This document shows positions 1 through 11,100 of a stretch of 64,000 nucleotides of DNA, piece by piece. Below the pieces are notes generated by a model. That model made no database searches, was not told the origin of the DNA, and saw only the letters and a list, made by a program, of their open reading frames with translations. The translations under genes and the position numbers were made by a program. This DNA comes from Otis tarda. Lineage: Eukaryota; Chordata; Aves; Otidiformes; Otididae. The stretch is taken from positions 99,050,190 through 99,114,189 of the forward strand of contig CM048553.1 of the NCBI GenBank assembly GCA_026413225.1, read 5' to 3'. Each line of letters starts with the position of its first letter. Within the stretch, counting starts at the first letter, position 1.

Positions 1-654
1 TCTGTGTAGCATTAGGAAATCACCCTGAGTTGGTAATTTCCAGACCACAGTTGGGAAATCAACAGTGTAAAGTAGTGGCAATTTACTGTACATTTGGAAC
101 TTATTTATCAAAAGTGTCATCTTTTTCCAAAGTTGCAATCCTTCCACCATGCATCAGAGGGGTTTGTAGTAGAAGCGAACCTTGAGGAAAAATTATGAGG
201 TACTCACCTATAGCCGTATTTATCACAATTCTGTGTCACATTAAATATAGTTTCTGAAGAAGAAACATTTAACATTGAGTTCATGCTCATCTGAAGTTGA
301 TATGAGAGAACTGGAACACTTTTTCATACAAAAACTTTCCTCCATTTTTACCAGACTTGGCATTTTTCGTATTGACAATATGCATTATTGTACGTGTGCT
401 CCATACGCCTCTCACTAACCATGAGCATTTCATCCTGCTTCTCTGAGTCTGCCCATAGATGTGGTGATTTAATCACCACACCAAACAATACATAGCATCA
501 CAGGTTTCAGAAGGAAGGGGAGCCAGGAGCTGAGCATGGTAAACACAGACACAGTGTCCTCAATGACAAGGGTGCCATTCTGCAGCAGCTGGACCTGGCT
601 AGCAGAGCAGGTTTTGTGATAACAACCAAGAGTCCAGGCTGCCAGAGAAGCCCA
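1..654. other. unique non-coding DNA
   Basis: No gene or recognised repeat is visible. The stretch is AT-rich with stops in all frames. The one structured element is a perfect inverted repeat at 461-479: GTGGTGATT, one central T, then AATCACCAC. Confidence 0.6.
461..479. repeat. short perfect palindrome
   Basis: Two 9-base arms (GTGGTGATT / AATCACCAC) flank a single T. It is a symmetric dyad that could be a protein-binding site, but a chance occurrence in 64 kb is quite possible. Confidence 0.5.
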
Positions 655-930
655 CAGTGACACAACAGGTCCAAGGTCAAGCAAACAGGTCAGGTCAGCG
701 ACAGGTTAGCAAGTCAGCCGTAGGATCAGTCTGTGCTTGGATGTGGTAGCCAGGGTCAGACACAGTCTGGTGGTCATAGTGACGAGACAGGTCTACGGTC
801 AAGCTGGGGAGTCAACTCAGGAGAGGAGGGTTGAGGTGCAAATCACCAGGGTAGAGCTGCCAGGACTGGGCACGGCAACAACAACACAGCTGCTCTGACT
901 GAGGGTGAGACCCTCAAATTAAAAGCTTCT
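655..930 (+). repeat. diverged GGTC-rich interspersed repeat, copy A
   Basis: The stretch is dense in GGTC/GGTCA motifs such as CAGGTCCAAGGTCAAGC, GGTCAGACACAGTCTGG and CAGGTCTACGGTCAAGC. The block GTCAGACACA...TCATAGTGAC...CAGGTC...GTCAAGCT reappears in the same order on the minus strand near 28.83-28.95 kb. That shared order shows a repeat rather than simple sequence. I recall similar GC-rich repeats in bird and other archosaur genomes but cannot name the family. Boundaries are approximate; related sequence may extend a few hundred bases either side. Confidence 0.5.
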
Positions 931-2325
931 CTGGTGAGAAAAAGGGAGAGCAGTTGCTGAGGCTTCCCAGTGGTTTCAAAGAGGTCTCCTCAAGGCCCAA
1001 CACCTACCTGAACTGACCCAAACCCCTGGGCAAAGAGGAGTTTGCTTTAGCGAGCAGTGTGTCCTGTGGCTGGGTTGCCCTGAGTCCACACAGACCTGTA
1101 CTTGTGCAGCAGTTGCCGCTAAACACACTGAGGCCAGCATCACTCAACATGTGGTCTGCGGGCAAGCACCGGTTTGGGAGGCATGAAAAGGTGATCTCAT
1201 AAGTGATTACTGGATCCTGATTGTTCTTAGAGCCTGGGGAAAGGATCTGTTGCATTTTGTTTGCAATATTAATTGTAGTTTGCATGTTTGCAATTATAAC
1301 ATAATATAGATTTGTTAAGCAGTAACATTATGTGGAATTACTCTGCTCTAATTTAGGGATCTAAAAATTACATGGCTAAATCAGACATTTCAAAAAGCTG
1401 AAGTGTATCTTTTAAGTAAGTCACAATGAGAATTTTTGACATTTTGGTGATGTTCATCACCCAATTTAACATGATATCCTAATGTTGACTTTAGTATTTC
1501 GCACTCAGGATTTTTGTCTTTCAATTGCTCATATTTTGTCATTTAAAACCTTCAGTGGTCTTGGTTCACCTGAATTTATTCTCTTTAGGACCCATTACTA
1601 AAGCTGTCTACTAGTGCATGGAGGAAGAATAATGTTTATTATGTACAAAGAAGTTGGCATTGTTCATATGAAAGTTCACTCACACCTCCTTCTAAAAAAA
1701 TGCTTGAATCCTATGTTATTTCTCATGAAAATGCTTAAGTGTTCACAAAAGAAACTCCCATGTAAACAGAAAGCAACTAACTTTTAAACACAATCTCTTC
1801 TTGCACCTTTTTCCTTAAATGTGAACACAGCTTGTGAATCTGAACTGTCACATTAGAACTCGAATTTGTGTGCTAGATACTAATAAATGCTGTTTCACCT
1901 GCATTTTTATAGTTAATAGCTCTGCTTCAGACAATGTAAAGCATTTTATACATCAATTCTTCACACATTTTATGGCCTCACACAGCCCCTCAAATAGACT
2001 ATCATAGATAAAGGCTAACCAAAATAAATGGTATCAGATCTGCTGAAAGCTCTACGTTTACATCTCTCATAAAAATTGGCAAACTTCTGACAAATTGTCT
2101 TCCCTCACCTCTTGTTAATGTACTATCTTTTGTTAATGTACCTTTGGTATTGTGTTTTCATATCTGGCCCTTCATAAACATGTTGTGCCTCATGCACAGA
2201 AAGTAAAGTTAATTGAGCAAGATTAATTTACCTCTTAAATACAGAAGTTTGGAGATCGGAAAGAAGGGGATATCTTGTTCAAGTAAGCAATAAAAGCATG
2301 ACAGATATCTATGGTGAATACACAT
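931..2325. other. unique non-coding DNA
   Basis: Nothing gene-like is seen. From about 1300 the sequence is AT-rich with frequent stops. The part at 985-1200 is more GC-rich and may continue the neighbouring repeat. Confidence 0.55.
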
Positions 2326-3160
2326 AAAATCATAGAATAATTTGGGTTGGAAGGGACCTTTAAAGGTCATCTAGTCCAACCCACCTGCAAGGAGCAGCAA
2401 CATCTCCAACCAGATCAGGTTGCTCAGACCCTCATACACCCTGGCCTTGAATGTTTCCAGGGATGGGGCATCCACCACCTCTCTGGGCAACCTGTTCCAG
2501 TGTTCCACCACTCTCATTGTAAAAAATTTTTTCCTTATATCAAGTCTGAATCCACCTCCTTCTATTTAAAACCATTACACCTTGTCCATTCACAATAGGT
2601 CCTGCTAAAGAGTTTTTCCCTGTCTTTCCTGTGGGCCCCCTTTAGGCACTGGAAGAACGCTATAAGGTCTCCCTGGAACCTCCTCTTCCCCAGGCTGAAC
2701 AGTCCCAACTCTCTCAGCCTGTTTTCACAGGAGAGGTGCTCCAGCCCTCTGATCATCTTTGAGGCCCTCCTCTGCACTCGCTCCAACAGGTCCATGTCCT
2801 TCTTATGCTGGGGGCTCCAGAGCTGGATGCAATACTCCAGGTGGGGTCTCACCAGGGCAGAGTAGAGGGAGAGAATCACCTCCCTCCACCTTCTGGCCAC
2901 GCTTCTTTTGATGCAACCCAGGATGTGGTTGGCCTTCTGAGCTGCAAGGGTGCATTGCCAGCTCATGTAGAGCTTCTTGTCCACCAGCACTCCCAAGTCC
3001 TTCTCCTCAGGGCTGCTCTCGATCCATTCTCCGCCCAGCCTGTATTTGTGCCTGGGATTGCCCCGTCCCATGCGCAGAACCTTGCTCTTGGCCTTGTTGA
3101 ACTTCATGTGGTTCGCACGGGCTCACCTCTCCAGTGTGTCAAGGTCCCTCTGGATGGCAC
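2326..3160 (-). mobile_element. CR1 non-LTR retrotransposon, 5'-truncated
   Basis: The left edge has the CR1 3' end in reverse complement (AATCATAGAATAATTTGGG, then GGTTGGAAGGGACC and GTCATCTAGTCCAACCC). The body runs through the 3' UTR into the C-terminal part of ORF2. The element stops abruptly near 3160, just after CTCTGGATGGCA, as expected from incomplete target-primed reverse transcription. It belongs to the same subfamily as the copy at 61019-61873 but is more diverged. It lacks ORF1, the endonuclease and the RT catalytic core, so it cannot move on its own. Confidence 0.95.
2562..3107 (-). pseudogene. CR1 ORF2 C-terminal remnant
   Basis: An open frame of 181 codons encodes the conserved tail of the CR1 ORF2 protein, downstream of the reverse-transcriptase catalytic region. 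Visible family motifs in order are a [15 protein letters not shown] segment near residue 36, [14 protein letters not shown] near residue 81, a [13 protein letters not shown] segment near residue 112, and [19 protein letters not shown] near residue 131. The polymerase catalytic aspartates and the endonuclease lie upstream in a full element and are absent. The frame begins inside the 5'-truncated insertion and ends in the CR1 3' region. It is a retrotransposon relic, not a host gene. Confidence 0.9.
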
Positions 3161-6100
3161 AGTGATTGGTTCTTTAGGTATCTTTGAACACAGGTCTCTA
3201 GTTGTGCCTGCTCCTATTGTGACAAATTACTTGCTGTGTAGGCATGTTTTCCAAACTTGCTTATGAGACTATCATATAAGACAACTTTGAGGGTTCTATT
3301 GAATTCAAACCCTCTTTGGCTTGATTCTGATTCCACAACTGTGCTACAGTGGCTTAATTCAATTGCTTTAATGTTTTCTTTAATGTATGAAAGCTCCTGT
3401 GTGATTTGCAACTGACTTAAAGGTGTATGTATCTACAAATGCCTCTTGATATGTCATGGGAGTTACAAATTGTCATATCAGTCAGAATTTTGTGAAGTAG
3501 CGTTATAGTATTTCTCTCTGTAAACTACCAATTTGAGCATAGCACTTGTCAAAACTTTTTTTTTTTTCTAGTTGACTTTTCTTTGTCCATTTTACAATCA
3601 GGAAAAGAATATATCTAGTAAGACAGATCTTTTATCTCTTGTTCCCTGAGAAAGACTGTTGTTATTGGGATGTCTGTTGCCAGCTTCTTGTAGGAAATTG
3701 TGCTAGTTGCTCATAGTTGCCGCTAATAAAATTAATTGTATAATCTTCTAAGCAGCAGGACCCTCTGTAAAATTTTTCATAAAACTTGTCTTTCCAGGGC
3801 AAAGTAGCAAAGTGTGCTACTGGAAGAGACAAATGAAGGAAAAGACAAATTTCCTCTCTCTCCCCTTACTTTCAAGGAAAGCTTTATGTTGGGAAGTATC
3901 AGGTTTCAAACAAAAGGTCACTCTTTAACCAGCAGAACTGGGATGGTGAAAGTTTGTGAGAGAAGCTTGAGCTGAACACACTCCCAGATACTGTGTCCTG
4001 TCCTCTTCTAGTGTAAATGGGTAGAGCCCCATTCCCGAAGACTGTGCCAATTTACATGGGTTACACTTTCTTCATGACACTTCCAAAGTGTCTTTCCTGA
4101 TAGCAAACTTTTGCTTTGTTCTCTGACTCTTTTACTTTCTAAGTAAGAGAGTCCTATTTGCTTAGGATTATTTACTAAAATATTAAGTGCCTGAAAATTG
4201 TTGATGCATTTACTCTCTGCTTTTGGGTCTAATTTTCTTCCCAAGCTTTTTGTCAATCTGAAATAACACAGCACGGTAATGACAGTGCCTTTGGTGAAAG
4301 CCGCAGGAGAATCAGGCCCCAGATATTTTTGATATTTATATACCCAGAAGTTCCTGGTCCTGATAGGGATGGAGGCGTGTCAGCACCAGCAGTGACTATG
4401 GCAACAGGACTGCTTTGCAGGCAGAGTTATCATCCCTTGTCATCACTTAGATAAATCAAGAAGCCCTCCCCAGAGATGCCCAAGCCTCCTTGTTTCTTGT
4501 CAGTTGCGTGGCATGAAGGCACGTCCTTTAGCTGGGCCTCACACTTGCTGTGACTGGACTAAGGCAAAGAGAAGGTCCATCCAGGTGCTTTGTGTTCAAA
4601 GTGCTGTGACAACAGGGCCCTGTGCCTGCCCAGATCAGGCCGTCACTGCACATGGCAGCCACAGTGGTAAAACACCAAGTTATTTAGTAGGAACTGTAAT
4701 CATCTTGGGGAGCGAAAGAGAGCCTGTGAGGCTGAAGACTTCCCTGCAGAAACTAGTGAGCTCTCTCTGGTGCCTTTCAGAAGAATAACTTTCATACAGG
4801 GAACAGCTCAGGCTGATGAAACTCGTCTTCCTAGATTTCTTCAAAGGGAATTACTGATTTAATCACTTGACTGACCTCTGCATCAGATCATTGATTCATA
4901 TGATGAAGGTCTTAATTAAGGCTAAGGCCTATCAGTGCATGCAGCAGTCACTTTCTCTGTCTCTTTTCTGGGGATCTTTCAGCTTCAGGAAGTGAAGTGG
5001 CAAGCAATAAAAGCCCATTTTGTACAGTTTCTGATGAGTTGTGTGGGCCAGTCAAAAGGGAACAAATACTTCTGAGAAGGCTTTGAATGAATATGAGTGG
5101 ATCTCTGGTTATCATCCAATTGGGAAACAAGTCATCTCCTTTATAACATTTTATTTTTTTTCAATTGCTCATTGTTGCTTGTGGTTCTGGTTCCCAGGAC
5201 TTGGTGACCACAAATCTTCATGTGAAAGCAATGACTTCTGTTCTGATTTATGTAAGATGTGTTAAGATATGGCAAAAAAAATCCCAGAGTAGACCAGTTT
5301 GCAAAAGACATCTTAATGCAATCAGGACTGAATATTTGCAGATCTAGCAACAGTCCAAATCCTGTTGACATGGACTACTTTCCACATATCGGTCTGCAAG
5401 GTTCTTTGCTGGTTTCTTCTGTAGGCAACTAGAGGCTGACTGGTCCATAATTTCTTAAAAGCAAATCACTCAATCAGCACTTTAAATATCTACACAAATG
5501 TCCATTTTGAACTTAGGAGAATCTTCATATAAAAGATCTTGCGGGTGCAGCACAACAGCAGCACAACAGGTCTCCAATTTCTTATGTGTTCCCAGTGTTG
5601 CAGCACGAAGTTATTTGTCCTGATTGCTTAGTCAGCCTTCAACATGAAATAACAGGTTATAAAGTGATACAGAAAACCTTCAGGTACCTTGCTATTGCTT
5701 TTGCTTCAGAGGTAAGGACTGTGCCACACCTTTATGCATTTCGTTTCCTGTATAACGTGATTGACTGGTGAGCACTGAATCATTCCAGTCATTTCAGTGG
5801 TTTAACTAAAGAATTTCATTTTAACCAGGAGATTTTTGTCCCTTTGTATACCACTTAAATACACATTAAAACACCATATCAAGTAATCATGCACTATCCC
5901 ATGTCTTTATTGTCATAATCGTTCAGTGTGTTAAATTATAAGAAAGATAAAAGAAAGAAGGTGCTTCATCAAACTTATCAGGACTTGTGGTTGACTGAGG
6001 AAGCTGTGATTATTCTCCTTAAGATACAGCTCAATCATGAAACACTCAGGTAAAATCTCCTGCTTGAAATCTGATGGGAACCCCAGTGTGCTCCATCTGG

Positions 6101-7351
6101 AATTCAAAGGATAATACTGACCCATGCTCTTCATACAGCAATAGGCAGCAATATGCTGATTAAGTTCTACATGAAACTGAGTATCATCTGTTGGCAGCTG
6201 AGTCACGCGTACCTTGCTACTGGTTCAGGGCAACTTGTCACTCCTGAGCCATGCTGCTTCTGCTAGGTATCATAATTAGTTATGTTAAGGTACCAAAAGA
6301 TATAAATATATATCTGAAAGGCTTCACAGTGAGTGCTATATATCCTTTTATCTATCCTTGGGTGTTCAAATATGTTGGAAAATCTGGACTAGTAGGCTGT
6401 ATTGTCTACAAACATTGGTTAAAAAAAATGAAACAAACAAAGAAATCAAACAAAAAAACTACCACTGAGCTGAGAATGGTGGCTTATTACCCATACTCCA
6501 ACTCCACCTTCAATTTAAAAATGACCTTGCACAGAGCAGCATCGTGCCTTCTTGGCTTTTGACACTGGGAGTAGCCATTTGCAATGACTTCTGGGAAGGA
6601 TAGTGAGAAACACTGCTTTACTACCAATCCTTTCAGCAAAACCTTTGGATCCCTAAATCTCCACAGCCATTCTCTGGACTTGGGTTACTTCACCATGGAC
6701 TCATCCTGATCTTGTCCAGGCACTGTAGCAGTCCTAACTGGAGCTGCCGTAAGGTGTGCATACACTACTATGCAATGAAGTGGGCTGGTATCACCACATT
6801 GTGCGACGTCCTTTGAGATATACCAACTCAGATCTTGTAGCAGTAAAAATCATGGGAAAGCAGCAGCCTGTTGGAGTACATAACTGTCTGTAGCATTTGG
6901 TTCTTTGTGTTATGCTGTACTGCACAATGTATGCCTAAGCTTTTTGCTTCTTCTCTTCCTTCGCTCCTGTCACTGTCTCCCAAGGAGATGTTCATCTCCT
7001 TAAGAGGTCTTGGGTGGAGATACCAGAAATTCTTCATAACCAAGGAAAGGAGGGGTTACTAATCCACTTTTTACACTTTCCTGGGATTTTATCTTCATCC
7101 AAAACAATACTCCTCCATCCTCCAAAGACAAAAAATTCAGAACTGGGACTAGTTTCATTCGTGGAATGATTTTTTTTTGTGCCAGAAATCAGGTCACCTG
7201 TAGTAAAGTTCTTCTCTTCAATTCTCTTATCTCCACAACAGTCAGAAATTTAACTCGGCTTCGGCATGTAATTCTTGCTGTCCTCAGGAAAGTAACTTCA
7301 CAGGTAATCAGGGATGTCTTTTCCATTACTAAGATCTATCCTCACCACAAT
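3161..7351. other. unique non-coding DNA
   Basis: No coding exon or known repeat is recognised in this AT-rich stretch. It has short open frames of at most about 100 codons on both strands and no consistent splice-site pairing. Confidence 0.55.
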
Positions 7352-7425
7352 GAAAAAAAGAGAAAAGAAAAAAAGAAAAAAAGAAAGAGAAAAAAGAAAA
7401 AGAAAGAAAAAAGAAAAAGAGAAAG
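7352..7425 (+). repeat. homopurine A/G tract
   Basis: Seventy-four consecutive purines, mainly A runs separated by single G. It is low-complexity sequence, and the lysine/arginine-rich reading of the plus strand is a by-product of this composition. Confidence 0.95.
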
Positions 7426-7487
7426 CATAGAGAATAAGAGGAGTATAACCTAAATATTGTCTAGGACAAAGTACCTCAAGTAAAATG

Positions 7488-7590
7488 AGCAGCCTGATCT
7501 AGTTGATCTAGTCTCTGCTCCTTGCAGGGGGGTTGGACTATATGACATTTAAAGGTCCTTTCCAACACAAACCATTCTATGATTCTATGA
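7488..7590 (+). mobile_element. CR1 3' tail fragment
   Basis: The plus strand reads as the terminal 100 bases of CR1: GCCTGATCTAGTTGAT, CAGGGGGGTTGGACTATATG, AAAGGTCCTTTCCAACAC, ending in ATTCTATGATTCTATGA. The tail repeat marks the exact 3' end at about 7590. Only 3' UTR is present, so this was a very short reverse-transcription product. Its orientation is opposite to most CR1 copies in the window. Confidence 0.93.
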
Positions 7591-7879
7591 AAATACTATG
7601 CAGAGTGAGGTTTGCAATGGTCGCAGCAAATCTTGGAGACAATGAAACAGTGGGTGAAATTAACCTGCCCTGCCTTATGTTTATCAAAATCAGAGGTCCA
7701 TGTTTGTATTGGATATCTAATGTCCGTACTGTTGATGCAGAGAAAAAAAAAACATGCCTGGAAAGTGCGTCATCTAATCCTAAGATAGGTTGTGTATAAG
7801 ATTGGTCAAGTGAACCATCATTTGGAGAGGCTCATTTCTCTTCAGTGACTACAAGACAGGTCAAGGTGACTGACATTAC

Positions 7880-7932
7880 AGACATTATTGTCTGAAGACA
7901 TATTGTCTGAACAGACATTCAATTGTCTGAAG
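7880..7932 (+). repeat. imperfect short tandem repeat
   Basis: Three imperfect units of a GACAT...ATTGTCTGAA motif follow one another, with 15- to 20-base spacing. It is probably local replication slippage. Confidence 0.7.
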
Positions 7933-8091
7933 TCAGGTAACATGAAGTCTAATACTCTGTGTTGTAGCTGAAATAACTGGGTTAGTATGTGAAATTTTCA
8001 CAGCCTGATAAAGAAACTACTGCCTCTTCTGAGTCCCATGAGTAACAAGGCAAACAGAAGTGAGTTGATTTCTTACCTGGTGTAAAGCAGC

Positions 8092-8127
8092 AAGATCCCA
8101 TTGGCAAGAAAGATCCCATTGGCAAGA
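8092..8127 (+). repeat. perfect 18-bp tandem duplication
   Basis: AAGATCCCATTGGCAAGA occurs twice head to tail with no mismatch, suggesting a recent local duplication. Each unit contains ATTGG, the reverse complement of a CCAAT core; any function is speculative. Confidence 0.95.
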
Positions 8128-11100
8128 TTGCAGTGACCCAGGGTTTCATGTCTCAAGGTGAAGATGAACATCTGCTTGTTACATTTTACATTTTACTATC
8201 TGGAATCATGTTCCACTCACCTCACTACAGCTGACTTTGCTACCTATGCTGCCTCCACAGATGATAGAAAGCAATGAATGCCATTGGCATGGGATTCCTT
8301 TGACCTATCTTAAAAATCTGCTTAAGGCAGAGAGGATTAACTCTACAGTTTGTGTTAAGCAGACTGACTAAATGCCCATGGACCTAAGAACAATTTATGG
8401 TGATTAGCTCCTGTGTAAATGTCCACATCATACCTTTCAACCACCAGGCAAATGGTATTCCTAGTACATGGAATAGCTGATTCCACCTTAATTTATCAAG
8501 GTCATAGGGAAAACTTATAGTATTCAAATAATTGTATAAAATAGCAATTCAATTTTTTGGTGCTTCTATTTCTAACTTGATTTACTTTTCATATAGCTGC
8601 CATTACTACTCTTCATTGGAGTAGCATGGGACAAATGTTAAAGTATCAGGGTATACAGAACAGAACAGGGCAAATTATTTTTCCCAGTAAAACAGACATC
8701 AGTTCTGATTGCCCAAGGTTGTGTTCTCTTTAGGCACCAGTGTTGCATCATTTGCAGAAAGCACTTAGCATGCCTGAAAAACAAACTCTTTCAATGTAGG
8801 TGTCTTCCATGCATTTTGAATGCTCTTTTCTCAGGCTTTAGCCATGAAGGAAAGGTGTTTGTGACAGTGGGCTTTGTGTTGGAACATAAAGTGAAGAAAA
8901 CAATCAATTTTTACTAACCCAGAAAAACAGAAAAAGGATTCTCTCCTTTTCCTCCTAACTCTACTCAGATTTTAGAAGAAGAAAAGGCTAGCACATTTTT
9001 TGGCATGGAAACACTTCCAGATTGTGTCTTATTTCTTTGAAGTATGCAGGCTAAGATAATGATATAAGGATAATTATATTACATGCTTCAAACTGAAGTT
9101 GATAGGAGAGAAATATCCTTATGTGTGGAGCTTTTATATCATGTTTAAAACATCTGTTATTAGGTGAAGCCAGAAAGACCTATGCATGTATTTAAAGAAT
9201 GGAGAATGCAACCACCCTGGTATTGTATTAACACCCCTTCTCGCTTTTTTGCCTTATATTAACCAGTCTGAAATTTCAGTTGCATCAACAGTGAAGTTGC
9301 CAGTGACATATCCCATGCTGATCATCAGTGTACCAGAAAGGTAATTCACCAGGAGCTTCAAAACATACAGTTTCCAGAAAAAAATAACAGCAAGATTATA
9401 TTTTGCCCCAAAAACCCATCAGTATTCTCCAAAAAGTCCTTAATGAGTAAAAAAAAAATTTCAAGAAAAACACAGAAAGCTTCTTTAGAAACATCTCCCC
9501 CAAAAGGAAAGAACATGCAATGGTTTAGACTGCTAGGCTAACCATTCAGTTCTATGTGAGGAAAAGAGATTAGGATTAGAAATTGAGAGCCTGTTTCCTG
9601 ATGGCTGCAAAGATTCATCGCTGAGGGAGACCATGGTAGGGCTGTCTAGAGCTAGGCAATGCCTCTCTACAACCCTATCAGTATTCAGGAAGCTGAGTAA
9701 CGATGTAGTGGAGACTGCTTCAAAATTAGTTATTAGAAAGATGTTTGTAAAGGGCCTGGATTGCCTCTCTTTTGTTTTTTCTACAACTTAAAAGCATACT
9801 GAGTGAACATAGAATATGTAATTGAAAAAAATATGAATAAGGAAACTTTTTTGGAGCTTCAGAAGAAGACTTCTTCTGAGGGCCTTTGTTGCTGGGAGCA
9901 TAACTGGAGCAAGAGCTCTCCAACAATGCAATAGTGAGCAGTAAGGACTGGTTGGCGTTTGGCCCTCTTCTGGGACATGAAGCAGCAGGGTTTCTGTGCG
10001 ACAGCTGGGAGGACAAGACTAGCACAATGCCTTGTGAAATAAATGAAAACCATTTCCTAAAAATGAAGAGAGGTGGTGGATGGAGATCTGTTGTGCTGCA
10101 CACAAAATATCTGAGATATGACTCTTTTCTCTTTTATCCTGTTTCATCAAGAATGCTCTTGGTGCAGATGCTTTCACGAGAGAGAACTGAAATGACATTG
10201 AAAATCTTATGTTACTACATGAATTTCTCCAGAAGAAGGAGGAATTCCTTTGTTGCTATCCTTCACCCCCCAAAATAGATTTTGTAGCATTCTGGAGATT
10301 TATTTTTTTCTTCTTGTCCATTAAACCTACAGAATGATTGGATAATTTATTATATTTTACTTTCCTGTCACTGAATAATTTGGATACTTTACATTTGAAT
10401 CCCTGTGAGGTCTTGAAGCTGTAGTAAATAAATAAATTTAAAAAGCTGTAATTTGGGAGTTAATTCCAAATTTTTTATCTTTGAAAAGGGACGGAATATC
10501 AAGATCACCAGACACTGGTAAGGAGAACTCTTTCACACCAATAGAGTAAGAAAGTGCTGCAGAACACAGAGCTGTGCCATTTGGAAAGGAGCTGGGGTAG
10601 CATCTGACAGGATATCTGACAATGCAGTTTGCTTGTGCATCTCTTGCTGTACACAACATGAAGCTGAGTGCTGGCAGAAAGTCTTTGAATGAAAGGATAT
10701 TATTAGGTCCCCCTTTCCTCTGTGACTGGCAATGTGACTGTAGCTGACAGTTTAGTGAAATTGCTGATCATCATTTTCAGTCTTGAAATTGTGGGGCTGT
10801 GTTTTCAGTTTTGTTTTGCTTTGTTGTTAGAGAAAGGAATAATAATTTATGATGAAACCATATAGGTTACAGTAAAAAAAACCCCCACAAAACAAAAACC
10901 TTTGCTAAGCAGTTGGTATTCAATTCTCTGACAGGCAGAATTTAGAATAAAAGGTTACTAACATTTTGGCAGTGTTTTCTTCAGGCTTTCTCTTGTATTT
11001 CTGCCAAATATCTCACAAGGCTCAGATTTGATTAAAATGGCAATGCTCTCTGCTACTTGAATGTAATTAGAGTCATTCATTACAGCTTTAGTTGACAGTT

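Noticed and set aside
2805-3266. 153-codon plus-strand frame
   Set aside because: It is the antisense of CR1 ORF2; the same antisense frame occurs at the other CR1 copies.
7166-7453. 95-codon frame with a lysine-rich end
   Set aside because: The lysine run is the homopurine tract; no splice sites or domain support it.
9726-10278. Frames of 114 and 125 codons on opposite strands
   Set aside because: They overlap head-on with no domain or splice support; the plus frame needs a non-ATG start.
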